A DNA stretch of 18,694 bases from assembly GCA_015657435.1 (NCBI GenBank), contig JADLKH010000003.1, positions 203,191 to 221,884 of the forward strand. Reading direction: 5' to 3'. Source of the DNA: Synergistales bacterium (lineage in GTDB: Bacteria; Synergistota; Synergistia; Synergistales; 79-D21). Below are positions 1-6,064 of this stretch, in pieces. Both the position numbers and the translations under genes were made by a program. Below the pieces are notes generated by a model. The model ran no database searches and was not told the DNA's origin. It saw only the letters and a list, made by a program, of their open reading frames with translations. Every line of letters starts with the position of its first letter. Position 1 is the stretch's first letter.

Positions 1-3
1 AAA

Positions 4-882
4 ATGGCTGGGCAGAAAGCCCTAGGGCGCGGGCTCGGAGCGCTCCTGCCGGGGGCCGATCGGCCGTCCGGGCACGAATCGCCGGTTCTCCTTCCACTGG
101 AGGACATCCGGCCGAATCCCGTCCAGCCGAGGAAAACGCTTGACCCGGAACGGCTCGAATCGCTGGCGGAATCCGTCAAGACGCACGGAATCATCCAGCC
201 GCTCGTAGTGCGGCCCGCGGGAGGCGGCTACGAGATCGTGGCGGGGGAACGCCGATGGAGGGCGGCGAAGCTGGCCGGGCTGAAGGAAGTCCCCGTGCGG
301 CTGCTCGTCCTGAACGAATCGCAGTCGATCCAGGCTGCGTTGGTTGAGAACCTTCAGCGCGAAGACCTCAGCCCCCTTGAGGTGGCGGACGGGATTCGCG
401 ACCTGATTTCACGGTTTGCCCTCTCCCACGAGGAAGCCGCCAGAAGGCTGGGGTTCAGCAGGGCGGCCGTCACGAACAAGCTTCGCCTGCTGGCGCTCCC
501 GGATTCCGTGAAGGCTCTTCTGGTTTCGGGCTCCCTGAGCGAAGGACACGCGAGAGCGATCCTCGCCCTGGAGGATCCGGCGAAGATCCGGAAGATCGCC
601 GAAAAAGTCGTGCGCGAGGATCTTTCCGTCCGGCAGGTGGAAAGCCTTGTTCGGCACGAGAAGGAGCGTCCTGCCGAAAGGCCTGCGGAGGCACGGAAAA
701 CGGTGCCGGTGCCTGCCGGAATTCGGGACTACTTCACGGCGAAGGGGTTCAGGGTCGCCCTCAGCCGGAAAAACGGAAGTCTGGCCTTGACGCTCGAAGG
801 TTTGACCGAATCACAGGCGAACCGCCTTCTGGAGATGATCCGAACCGGGGGGGACGAAGTTTTCCTGAGGGAGGAGGCCTGA
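4..882 (+). CDS. parB: Chromosome-partitioning protein ParB
   Basis: ParB is a CTP-dependent DNA clamp that loads at parS sites and, with ParA, segregates the replication-origin region. The 292-aa product has the usual layout. A basic N-terminal tail carries the GRGLGALLPG motif at residues 8-17, which contacts ParA in characterised homologs. The ParB/Srx-type nucleotide-binding domain follows (about 27-125) with GERRWRA at 81-87 and ENLQRE at 115-120. A helix-turn-helix lies at about 141-163, and a C-terminal dimerisation region completes the protein. Length is normal. The ATG is at the very edge of the window, so its ribosome site and the expected upstream parA cannot be seen. The next gene starts 3 bases after the stop, which suggests co-transcription. 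A perfect parS lies 240 bp downstream, which supports a chromosomal, origin-proximal ParB rather than a plasmid or Noc-type paralog. Confidence 0.95.
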   Translation: MAGQKALGRGLGALLPGADRPSGHESPVLLPLEDIRPNPVQPRKTLDPERLESLAESVKTHGIIQPLVVRPAGGGYEIVAGERRWRAAKLAGLKEVPVRLLVLNESQSIQAALVENLQREDLSPLEVADGIRDLISRFALSHEEAARRLGFSRAAVTNKLRLLALPDSVKALLVSGSLSEGHARAILALEDPAKIRKIAEKVVREDLSVRQVESLVRHEKERPAERPAEARKTVPVPAGIRDYFTAKGFRVALSRKNGSLALTLEGLTESQANRLLEMIRTGGDEVFLREEA

Positions 883-885
883 GTC

Positions 886-1116
886 ATGCCCTTCAGGATG
901 GAGGATGCTGCGGCCTTTTCGAAGATCGTTTCCGCGGCGCTGCTCGTCTGCGGTTTCATCATCCTGGGCCTGATGATCGGCAGGCAGCTCGAGGGAAGAG
1001 GGGCGCCCGGGTGGGCTGTTCCCGCGGGAGCGGCGGTGGGAGCCGTGGCGGGGATGACGCAGGGGTGGGCGATGATCCGCCCGCTTTGGAAGGGGAAGGG
1101 GCGGCCACGCCCCTAG
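886..1116 (+). CDS. Small AtpZ/AtpI-like membrane protein
   Basis: This 76-aa protein has two predicted membrane helices, at about residues 14-32 and 41-60. They are separated by a short polar Gly/Arg loop (GRQLEGRGAPGW). A glycine-spaced second helix is followed by a basic tail. This matches the AtpZ/AtpI family, whose members usually lie in front of F1Fo ATP synthase genes and are thought to help assemble the c-ring or import Mg2+. The ATG lies 3 bases after parB's stop and the SD-like GAGGAGG is inside the end of parB, so the two are probably co-translated. No ATP synthase subunit follows: parS and a HIT-family gene come next, so the gene is either an orphan or separated from its usual operon. 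The family call rests on topology and short motifs only. Confidence 0.7.
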   Translation: MPFRMEDAAAFSKIVSAALLVCGFIILGLMIGRQLEGRGAPGWAVPAGAAVGAVAGMTQGWAMIRPLWKGKGRPRP

Positions 1117-1121
1117 GCCGG

Positions 1122-1137
1122 TGTTTCACGTGAAACA
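1122..1137. promoter_or_regulatory. parS centromere site (ParB-binding)
   Basis: The 16-bp perfect palindrome TGTTTCACGTGAAACA is identical to the consensus chromosomal parS. It sits in the 37-bp gap between the AtpZ-like gene and the HIT gene, 240 bp after parB's stop. In other bacteria, parS sites cluster near the replication origin and load ParB clamps that spread over flanking DNA. ParB spreading here would cover parB itself. Confidence 0.97.
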
Positions 1138-1153
1138 TTGAGGAGGGATCATC

Positions 1154-1642
1154 GTGGAAACGCTCTATTCTCCGTGGCGGATGGCCTATATCTCTTCTGC
1201 GGAAAAAACGCCGGGATGCATCTTCTGCGAATTTCCGAAGAGAAATGAAGATGAAGCCCTGCTGATCCTCCATCGGGGAAAAACCTGCTTCGTCATCCTG
1301 AACGCCTTTCCGTACAACCCGGGACACCTGATGGTGGTCCCGTACCGTCATGTGGCGGACTACGAGGGCCTCCAGGATGCCGAACTGCTGGAAATGAACC
1401 GACTCGCGGGTGACTGCATCGCGGCCCTGAAGGCCACCATGGTTCCGCACGGTTTCAACATGGGGATCAACCTGGGGAGGATTGCCGGGGCCGGAGTCGA
1501 CGGTCACGTCCACCTCCACGTCGTGCCGCGATGGAGCGGGGACACGAACTTCACAACCGTCGTCGGACAGATCCGCGTTTTGCCGGAAGCGCTTCCGGTC
1601 ACCTGGGCCAAACTGAAGGAGGCTCTTGTCGTCCGTGGGTGA
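1154..1642 (+). CDS. HIT-family nucleotide hydrolase/phosphorylase
   Basis: This is a histidine-triad superfamily protein of 162 aa. The catalytic triad H-x-H-x-H is at residues 118-122 (GHVHLHVVPRW). A CxxC pair at C22 and C25 probably forms part of a zinc site. The N-terminus (LYSPWRMAYI) resembles the Ap4A phosphorylase/hydrolase-like branch rather than the HinT branch. Likely activity is cleavage of dinucleoside polyphosphates or nucleoside phosphoramidates in the cytoplasm; the substrate cannot be read from sequence. The start is GTG at 1154, supported by an AGGAGGG ribosome site at 1141-1147 and by the family N-terminus. The last 17 bases overlap the next gene in another frame, which suggests translational coupling. 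Confidence 0.9.
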   Translation: METLYSPWRMAYISSAEKTPGCIFCEFPKRNEDEALLILHRGKTCFVILNAFPYNPGHLMVVPYRHVADYEGLQDAELLEMNRLAGDCIAALKATMVPHGFNMGINLGRIAGAGVDGHVHLHVVPRWSGDTNFTTVVGQIRVLPEALPVTWAKLKEALVVRG

Positions 1643-2258
1643 AGGAGAGGACCGGTTTCTCGAACCGGCCTTCGAGGCGGAGGCCGAGATGACCGAGAAG
1701 CGTTCGCGGTTCATTGCGACCCTCCGTTTGGCCCGCACGCCGCTCGAAGCAAAGGAAGTCATTCGGGCCGTAGGGGCGCTTCGCCCGGATGCGAACCACC
1801 ACTGCTGGGCCTACCGGGTGGGCGTTCCTCCCTGCGAGTATTATTCGGATGCGGGGGAACCCTCCGGAACGGCGGGAAAACCCATCCTGGGGGCGATCCA
1901 GAGGGCGGGAACGACCCACACCGTGGTCGTGGTCACGCGCTACTTCGGAGGAATCAAGCTCGGCGTCAGGGGGCTCATCGAGGCCTATGGGGCCTGTGCG
2001 AGAAAGGTTCTCGAGGCCGCGGGCTCCGTCGTCAGGGTTGCGACGAGGATGGCACAGGTGGACCTGCCCTACGGGGAACAGGGAAACCTGCGCTTTTTCC
2101 TGAAGGAGCTGGGGGTCGACGGGGATGCCTTGCTCTGTCGCTTTGGAGAAAGCGTTATCATGGAAGTGCCCGTCCCGATTTCGATGGAGGGGCAGGCGAC
2201 GGCTCTTTTCGAGTCTCTTCTTGCCCGGGGGCAGATCCTTGGGTGGGAATGGCGGTGA
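1626..2258 (+). CDS. yigZ: YigZ/IMPACT family protein
   Basis: This protein of about 207-210 aa belongs to the UPF0029/IMPACT family. It has the characteristic block VTRYFGGIKLGVRGLI, preceded by CWAYRVG and the DAGEPSGTAGKPIL segment. The N-terminal IMPACT domain is followed by a C-terminal domain of the YigZ type (DUF1949-like). Bacterial members are soluble and of uncertain role; eukaryotic IMPACT proteins modulate translational control. The start is ambiguous. The only strong ribosome site (AAGGAGG, 1616-1622) lies inside the HIT gene, 3 bases before TTG at 1626 and 12 bases before GTG at 1635. The longer version is listed, but GTG is nearly as likely. Confidence 0.88.
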   Translation: MSSVGEGEDRFLEPAFEAEAEMTEKRSRFIATLRLARTPLEAKEVIRAVGALRPDANHHCWAYRVGVPPCEYYSDAGEPSGTAGKPILGAIQRAGTTHTVVVVTRYFGGIKLGVRGLIEAYGACARKVLEAAGSVVRVATRMAQVDLPYGEQGNLRFFLKELGVDGDALLCRFGESVIMEVPVPISMEGQATALFESLLARGQILGWEWR

Positions 2259-2292
2259 AAAGGGCGGAAACCCGTAAAGGAGGAGAAACGAC

Positions 2293-3798
2293 GTGATCAT
2301 GGAAGACACGCAGGATTCTTTTTTCAGGCGGTTGAGACATCCGGTCTGCCGCAGCCTGCTGAGGGACCTGACCGAAGAGGAACTCCGCCATCTGAGCGCG
2401 GCCGACAGCGTCCCGAACAACCGGAACGCGGCTCTCTACGTGACGAGAATCCGCTCAAGGAGCGCGGCTTTCACCGAGAACATCACCGATGTCGACGAGG
2501 GGACGATCTCCCTTCTTGATCAGGTCTGGGGCTATCTTCGCTGGCAGCAGCTGATCCGCGTGAGCGCAAGGGTCGGTTCCTCCGAGGGAAGTCCGCTGAA
2601 GGCCAACCTTTATGTTCCCCGCCGTTTTTCGCGCATCGCCCACATGTTCCACGGGAATTTCTTCCCGCAGGTGGATGAGGATTTTGCCGACATGGTGACC
2701 GTGGTGGTGCCGGAATGGCATCAGAGGAAGGTCCTGGTCTTCCCGAGGCAGCGTGTGACCTACATTCTGGGTAGCGACTACTACGGCGAGGCGAAGATGG
2801 CGACTCTCCGGATGGCGATGCACATTGCCAGGGAGGAAATGAACGGCATCGGTCTCCACGCGGGAAGCAAGATGGTGCGCCTCCAGTCGGAAACCGGGGA
2901 AAAGGAATTGGGTATCCTGGTGTTCGGTCTCTCGGGAACCGGAAAGACGACGATCACCACCGCGGACCACGGTTTTGCCGATCCCGAAGGAGTGGAGGTC
3001 CTGCAGGACGACATCAACCTGCTTCTCTCGGACGGGCGTTCCCTGGGAACGGAGAGGAATTTCTACATCAAGACCGACAACGTGAGCAAGCAGGCGCCCC
3101 TTCTGGCTGCGGCGTCGGACGGCCGGGCGATCCTGGAGAACTGCTGGGTGGACGACGACGGGAACATCAACTTCGACAACCATGCCATCTCGACGAACGG
3201 GCGCGCCGTCGTTCCCCGCGACGCCATCCCGAACACCACCGGCCGGATCGACCTTGATCACACCGATATCCTCCTCTTCAACATGCGACGCTACGACATC
3301 CCCCCCATCGGGAGGCTCGTCTCCCCGGAGCAGGCCGCCGCCTACTTCATGCTTGGGGAATCCACCATCACAAGTGCCGAGGATCCCAGCCGCGTCGGAC
3401 AGGCCAAGCGCGTCGTCGGCTTCGATCCGTTCATCGTGAACCAGCCGCAGAAGAACGGCAACCGGATCCTCCAGATTTTGAGAGAGAACCCGCATATCTG
3501 CTGCTATGTCATGAGCACCGGGCGGGTCGGGGGAAACGACGGGGCGAACATCACCCCGGAAGTGACCTTCGGCTGCATCGAAGCCGCTCTTCGCGGGCAG
3601 CTCCGTTTCCGCTACGACGACATCCTCGGTTACGAGGTGCCGGAAGCCTACCCGTTCGAAGGCGGAGAACGGTTCGATCCCTACCGCACATGGGACAGGG
3701 AAACCTACAGGAAGCTGATCGGCGATCTTCGCAGGGAAAGAAGGGAATACCTGGCCAAGTTTTCGGGTCTGGCCCGGGAGATCACGACCTCGGTCTGA
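2293..3798 (+). CDS. pckA: Divergent ATP-type phosphoenolpyruvate carboxykinase
   Basis: This 501-aa protein has the PEP-carboxykinase fold. The family converts oxaloacetate plus ATP to PEP, CO2 and ADP in gluconeogenesis. Visible landmarks are the P-loop GLSGTGKTT (212-220, K218), the acidic pair D239-D240, H189 in GIGLHAG, the ILENCWVDDDGNINFDN segment and R304 in GRAVVP. These align with E. coli PckA in order and spacing. Differences are notable. The double Lys of the E. coli GEMKK motif reads GEAKM, so the residue matching metal ligand K213 is M169. The N-terminal GRSPKD substrate motif is not obvious. The protein is slightly shorter than typical ATP-PEPCKs. GTG at 2293 has AAAGGAGGA 8 bases upstream and is preferred over ATG at 2299 (14 bases). 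It could be a true PEPCK variant or a related kinase. Confidence 0.82.
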   Translation: MIMEDTQDSFFRRLRHPVCRSLLRDLTEEELRHLSAADSVPNNRNAALYVTRIRSRSAAFTENITDVDEGTISLLDQVWGYLRWQQLIRVSARVGSSEGSPLKANLYVPRRFSRIAHMFHGNFFPQVDEDFADMVTVVVPEWHQRKVLVFPRQRVTYILGSDYYGEAKMATLRMAMHIAREEMNGIGLHAGSKMVRLQSETGEKELGILVFGLSGTGKTTITTADHGFADPEGVEVLQDDINLLLSDGRSLGTERNFYIKTDNVSKQAPLLAAASDGRAILENCWVDDDGNINFDNHAISTNGRAVVPRDAIPNTTGRIDLDHTDILLFNMRRYDIPPIGRLVSPEQAAAYFMLGESTITSAEDPSRVGQAKRVVGFDPFIVNQPQKNGNRILQILRENPHICCYVMSTGRVGGNDGANITPEVTFGCIEAALRGQLRFRYDDILGYEVPEAYPFEGGERFDPYRTWDRETYRKLIGDLRRERREYLAKFSGLAREITTSV

Positions 3799-3816
3799 GG
3801 AGGCAAAGTCGGGGGC

Positions 3817-3845
3817 TTGCGGTGGGGTAGGGGAGGGGCTATAAT
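3817..3845 (+). promoter_or_regulatory. Sigma70-type promoter of bioY
   Basis: A perfect -10 box TATAAT (3840-3845) stands 17 bp downstream of TTGCGG (3817-3822), which matches the first three bases of the -35 consensus. The predicted transcription start near 3851-3852 falls inside the inverted repeat just downstream, a geometry suited to repression. bioY therefore appears to have its own promoter, separate from pckA, which ends 19 bp before the -35. Confidence 0.8.
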
Positions 3846-3848
3846 GCC

Positions 3849-3883
3849 GAGTGTCAACCATAAAAAATAGGAAGGTGACACTC
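3849..3883. promoter_or_regulatory. Probable BirA (biotin repressor) operator
   Basis: Perfect 8-bp arms GAGTGTCA (3849-3856) and TGACACTC (3876-3883) surround a 19-bp A-rich spacer. The left side includes TGTCAACC, close to the half-site reported for bacterial BirA operators (forms like TTGTNAACC-N14-16-GGTTNACAA). The right side matches less well (AGGTGACAC), and its half-site spacing (13) is slightly short. The repeat starts 3 bp after the -10, spans the predicted transcription start and includes the ribosome site AGGAAGG (3869-3875), so occupation would block bioY. The bioY context makes a biotin-responsive repressor the natural candidate. No birA gene is in the window. Confidence 0.62.
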
Positions 3884-3884
3884 G

Positions 3885-4445
3885 ATGCCCAGCAGGACCC
3901 GTTCCATGATCATGGCTTCCCTCTTCGCCGTCCTGACGGCGGTGGGGGCCCAGGTGCGCATTCCCCTCCCGCTTGTGCCCATCACGCTCCAGGTTCTCTT
4001 TGTCTTTCTGTCGGGAGTCCTGCTGCCGCCGCGCGCCGCGCTCCTTTCGATGGTTCTTTACCTGGCCATGGGCCTGCTCGGCCTTCCCGTGTTTGCGGGG
4101 GAAAGCGGCCCGTCCATTGTCCTGCACCCCACGTTCGGGTTCCTTGTGGGTTTCATCCTGTCGGCCTGGACAATCTCCATGATCGTGTCGGCGAAGGGGC
4201 AAAGCTTTCCGGTCTGCTTCGCGGCCTGTCTGGCCGGGATGGGCGTCATCTACGGCATCGGAGTCGCGGGGCTCTACCTGAACGTCAATTTCGTTCTGGG
4301 CAAGACGATGACCTGGGCGCAGGCCGTCAAGGTCGGTCTCCTGCCCTTTGTGGCGGGCGACATCCTAAAGGGCCTGGCCGCAGCCCTCATTGCATCGAGG
4401 GTCGGCCCGAGGCTGGCGCGACCGGGAGCGAACATCGAAGATTGA
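3885..4445 (+). CDS. bioY: Biotin transporter substrate-binding subunit BioY
   Basis: BioY is the biotin-binding membrane S-component of an ECF transporter. It works with EcfT and ATPase subunits or, in some bacteria, alone. The 186-aa protein is hydrophobic with about six membrane segments. It has family signatures VPITLQ (31-36), the ESGPSIVLHPTFGFLVGF block after the second loop, and GLYLNVN near the fourth or fifth helix. The ATG at 3885 has AGGAAGG 9 bases upstream. No ecfT or ecfA genes are adjacent, so the energising module is either shared and encoded elsewhere or absent. The gene has its own promoter and operator upstream and a hairpin terminator 5 bp after its stop, so it is probably a single-gene, biotin-controlled unit. 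Confidence 0.93.
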   Translation: MPSRTRSMIMASLFAVLTAVGAQVRIPLPLVPITLQVLFVFLSGVLLPPRAALLSMVLYLAMGLLGLPVFAGESGPSIVLHPTFGFLVGFILSAWTISMIVSAKGQSFPVCFAACLAGMGVIYGIGVAGLYLNVNFVLGKTMTWAQAVKVGLLPFVAGDILKGLAAALIASRVGPRLARPGANIED

Positions 4446-4449
4446 CGGG

Positions 4450-4489
4450 AAGACGGGGGCCTCGGGGGAAACCTTGAGGCCCCCGTCTT
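4450..4489 (+). terminator. Hairpin terminator after bioY
   Basis: A perfect 14-bp stem has arms at 4450-4463 (AAGACGGGGGCCTC) and 4476-4489 (GAGGCCCCCGTCTT), with a 12-base loop. It starts 5 bases after the bioY stop. The following T-tract is weak (CT then G-rich), so termination may be partial and some read-through into thrC is possible. Confidence 0.75.
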
Positions 4490-4531
4490 CTGGGGGTATG
4501 CTTTGGGCATCCCGTCTCCGGAGGTGAGAGG

Positions 4532-5635
4532 ATGGACTGGCAGGATCGGATAAGGACGGAATGCCCGGCCTGCGGACAACGGTACGAAACGGGCCGCCGC
4601 CCTCTTCGGTGCGGGTGCGGCTCTCCGTTGTCCTCGACGGTGGAGTGGGAGGAAATGCGGATCGACGGAAGCCGCCCCGGGCTCTGGCGCTATGGGGCGG
4701 CTCTTCCTTTCGAGCCTCCGGCCGGCCTGACGATGGGGGAGGGCTGGACCCCCCTGGTCCGCGCGGAAGGGCCGGGAAATTTCGCCTACAAACTCGAGTT
4801 TTTGTTCCCGACCGGCTCCTTTAAGGACAGGGGAGCGGTGATGGTGATGGCGGAGGCCCGTTTTTCAGGAGCCGGCGAGGTGGTCCAGGATTCCTCGGGA
4901 AACGCGGGGGCCGCTGTTGCGGCGTATGCGGCAAGAAGCGGCATCAGTGCGACGATCCTGGTTCCGGCCTCGACGGCGGAGGGGAAGAAAAGCCAGATTC
5001 GGACATACGGGGCGGATCTTCGCCTGGTGGACGGCGATCGCACGGCGACGGCCCGTGAAGCCTGGCGATTGGCGCAAAATCGCTTCTACGCCAGTCACGT
5101 GTGGAATCCTCTCTTTCTCGAGGGGACAAAGACCTTTGCCTTCGAAACGTGGGAACAGGATGGATTTCGGGCGCCGGAGGTCCTTTTCCTCCCGGCCGGA
5201 AACGGGACCCTCCTCCTGGGGGCATGGAAGGGCTTCAAGGAGCTTTATTCGCGGCAACTCATCGCTCGGATGCCCCGGATCATCGCCTGTCAGAGCGCCC
5301 GCTGCTCCCCTCTTTTCGCCCGCCTCGGCGGCGGATGTCCGACGTCCTGGCGCGAAACGGTGGCCGAGGGAATCGCCGTGGCGGTTCCTCCCCGGATGGA
5401 GGAGATGGTGTGGGCCCTGAGGGAAACGGGCGGTTCCTGCGTCCTTGTGGAGGACGAGGAGGTTCTGGAAGAGCAGCGGCGTCTCGCGCGGGCCGGTTTC
5501 CTGGTCGAGCCGACGGGCGCGGTGGCTTCCGCCGCGGCGATGAGGGCGTTGAAGGAACACACGCTGGGTCCGGCGGAGCGGGTTGTCATTCCGCTGACCG
5601 GTTCCGGATTGAAAAAGCCGCCGAGCGCCGTCTGA
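4532..5635 (+). CDS. thrC: Threonine synthase
   Basis: Threonine synthase is a PLP enzyme that converts O-phosphohomoserine to threonine in the cytoplasm. The 367-aa protein starts with a zinc-ribbon-like segment (C11, C14, C27, C29). The PLP-lysine motif PTGSFKDRG follows (K98). Then come the substrate loop SSGNAG (121-126), the PLP-phosphate loop PAGNGT (221-226) and a C-terminal LTGSGLKKP resembling the TGxGLKD signature of ThrC. Length fits the shorter, bacterial/archaeal type of threonine synthase. ATG 4532 has GGAGGTGA (4520-4527) upstream. No other threonine-pathway gene (hom, thrB) is adjacent. Related fold-type II enzymes such as threonine dehydratase or cysteate synthase are alternatives, but the zinc ribbon and GLK motif favour ThrC. 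Confidence 0.87.
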   Translation: MDWQDRIRTECPACGQRYETGRRPLRCGCGSPLSSTVEWEEMRIDGSRPGLWRYGAALPFEPPAGLTMGEGWTPLVRAEGPGNFAYKLEFLFPTGSFKDRGAVMVMAEARFSGAGEVVQDSSGNAGAAVAAYAARSGISATILVPASTAEGKKSQIRTYGADLRLVDGDRTATAREAWRLAQNRFYASHVWNPLFLEGTKTFAFETWEQDGFRAPEVLFLPAGNGTLLLGAWKGFKELYSRQLIARMPRIIACQSARCSPLFARLGGGCPTSWRETVAEGIAVAVPPRMEEMVWALRETGGSCVLVEDEEVLEEQRRLARAGFLVEPTGAVASAAAMRALKEHTLGPAERVVIPLTGSGLKKPPSAV

Positions 5636-5658
5636 TCGGCGCCGGAAGCAATAAACGA

Positions 5659-5693
5659 GCAAGGGGGGCCCTCGAAGGGCCCCCCTTGCTTTT
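5659..5693 (+). terminator. Strong Rho-independent terminator after thrC
   Basis: A perfect 14-bp stem, GCAAGGGGGGCCCT (5659-5672) with AGGGCCCCCCTTGC (5676-5689), has a 3-base loop and is followed directly by TTTT (5690-5693). It begins 23 bases after the thrC stop. It marks the end of the pckA-bioY-thrC stretch. Confidence 0.92.
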
Positions 5694-5907
5694 GGGGGCG
5701 GGTTTTCTTTCCCCGCTCAAACATCAGGATAGGTCAATCGTTTCTCCCTCTTTAAAGGCCTTGTTTTCGGGTCCGTTTCGGCTGTTTCGAGAAGTCCCGT
5801 CCCCGTGAGGACGAGGTCGTGGACGGACGACTCTCTCCCCGGCAACGGGCGTGGGGGCGACGGATTCGGAAGGAAGAGATTTCAGGGGGGGCGTTCCGCG
5901 AGGATTC

Positions 5908-5940
5908 CCGCTTGGGAGACACCCAAAGGGTCTCTAGCGG
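5908..5940 (+). other. Two-part hairpin, possible structured RNA leader
   Basis: CCGCT (5908-5912) pairs with AGCGG (5936-5940), and inside it GAGAC (5916-5920) pairs with GTCTC (5930-5934), with a short C-rich apical extension. An alternative pairing of TTGGG (5913... 5916 region) with CCCAA (5922-5926) competes for the same bases, so two mutually exclusive folds exist. It lies about 125 bp upstream of the sirtuin start. There is no T-tract, so it is not an intrinsic terminator. Function unknown. Confidence 0.35.
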
Positions 5941-5993
5941 CCGGAAAGGCAGAAAATAGGGGGGCAAAGGAGAAGGAAGAGCCTGACCTACCC

Positions 5994-6003
5994 TGATTAT
6001 ACT
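5994..6003 (+). promoter_or_regulatory. Possible extended -10 promoter for the sirtuin gene
   Basis: TGATTATACT contains TATACT (5998-6003), close to the -10 consensus, with an upstream TG that could act as an extended -10. There is no good -35 at 16-18 bp. It would give a leader of about 55 bases. The preceding gene is closed by a strong terminator, so a promoter is expected somewhere here. Confidence 0.35.
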
Positions 6004-6064
6004 TTTCGCCGGGAAGGTTAGAATGGAACGGAAGGCCGATCCTTTTGCAGGGAAGTGATCCGGG

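Larger units (their letters stand above)
5694..6064. other. Gene-poor intergenic region with unassigned RNA-like structure
   Basis: About 370 bp lie between the thrC terminator and the sirtuin with no convincing gene. The open frames on either strand (63-71 codons) are Arg/Ser/Pro-rich with no ribosome site or family feature and look like GC-driven noise. The plus strand can form consecutive hairpins: GTCC/GGAC near 5809-5822, CGGAA (5867-5871) with TTCCG (5894-5898), and a longer stem at 5908-5940. I could not match these to a riboswitch or small-RNA class I know. Confidence 0.5.

Noticed and set aside
2455..3861. Minus-strand open frame of 468 codons opposite the PEP carboxykinase gene
   Set aside because: It lies fully antisense to a gene with clear domains. 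The translation is rich in Asp/Val/His/Arg with no family motif, as expected from the mirrored codon use of a GC-rich gene.
3851..4477. Alternative plus-strand frame of 208 codons across bioY
   Set aside because: The bioY frame encodes a clear membrane transporter with its own ribosome site. This one is rich in Gly/Pro/Arg/His and is an out-of-frame shadow.
5752..5996. Small open frames on both strands between thrC and the sirtuin
   Set aside because: They are 63-71 codons, Arg/Ser/Pro-rich, lack ribosome sites and overlap each other antisense.
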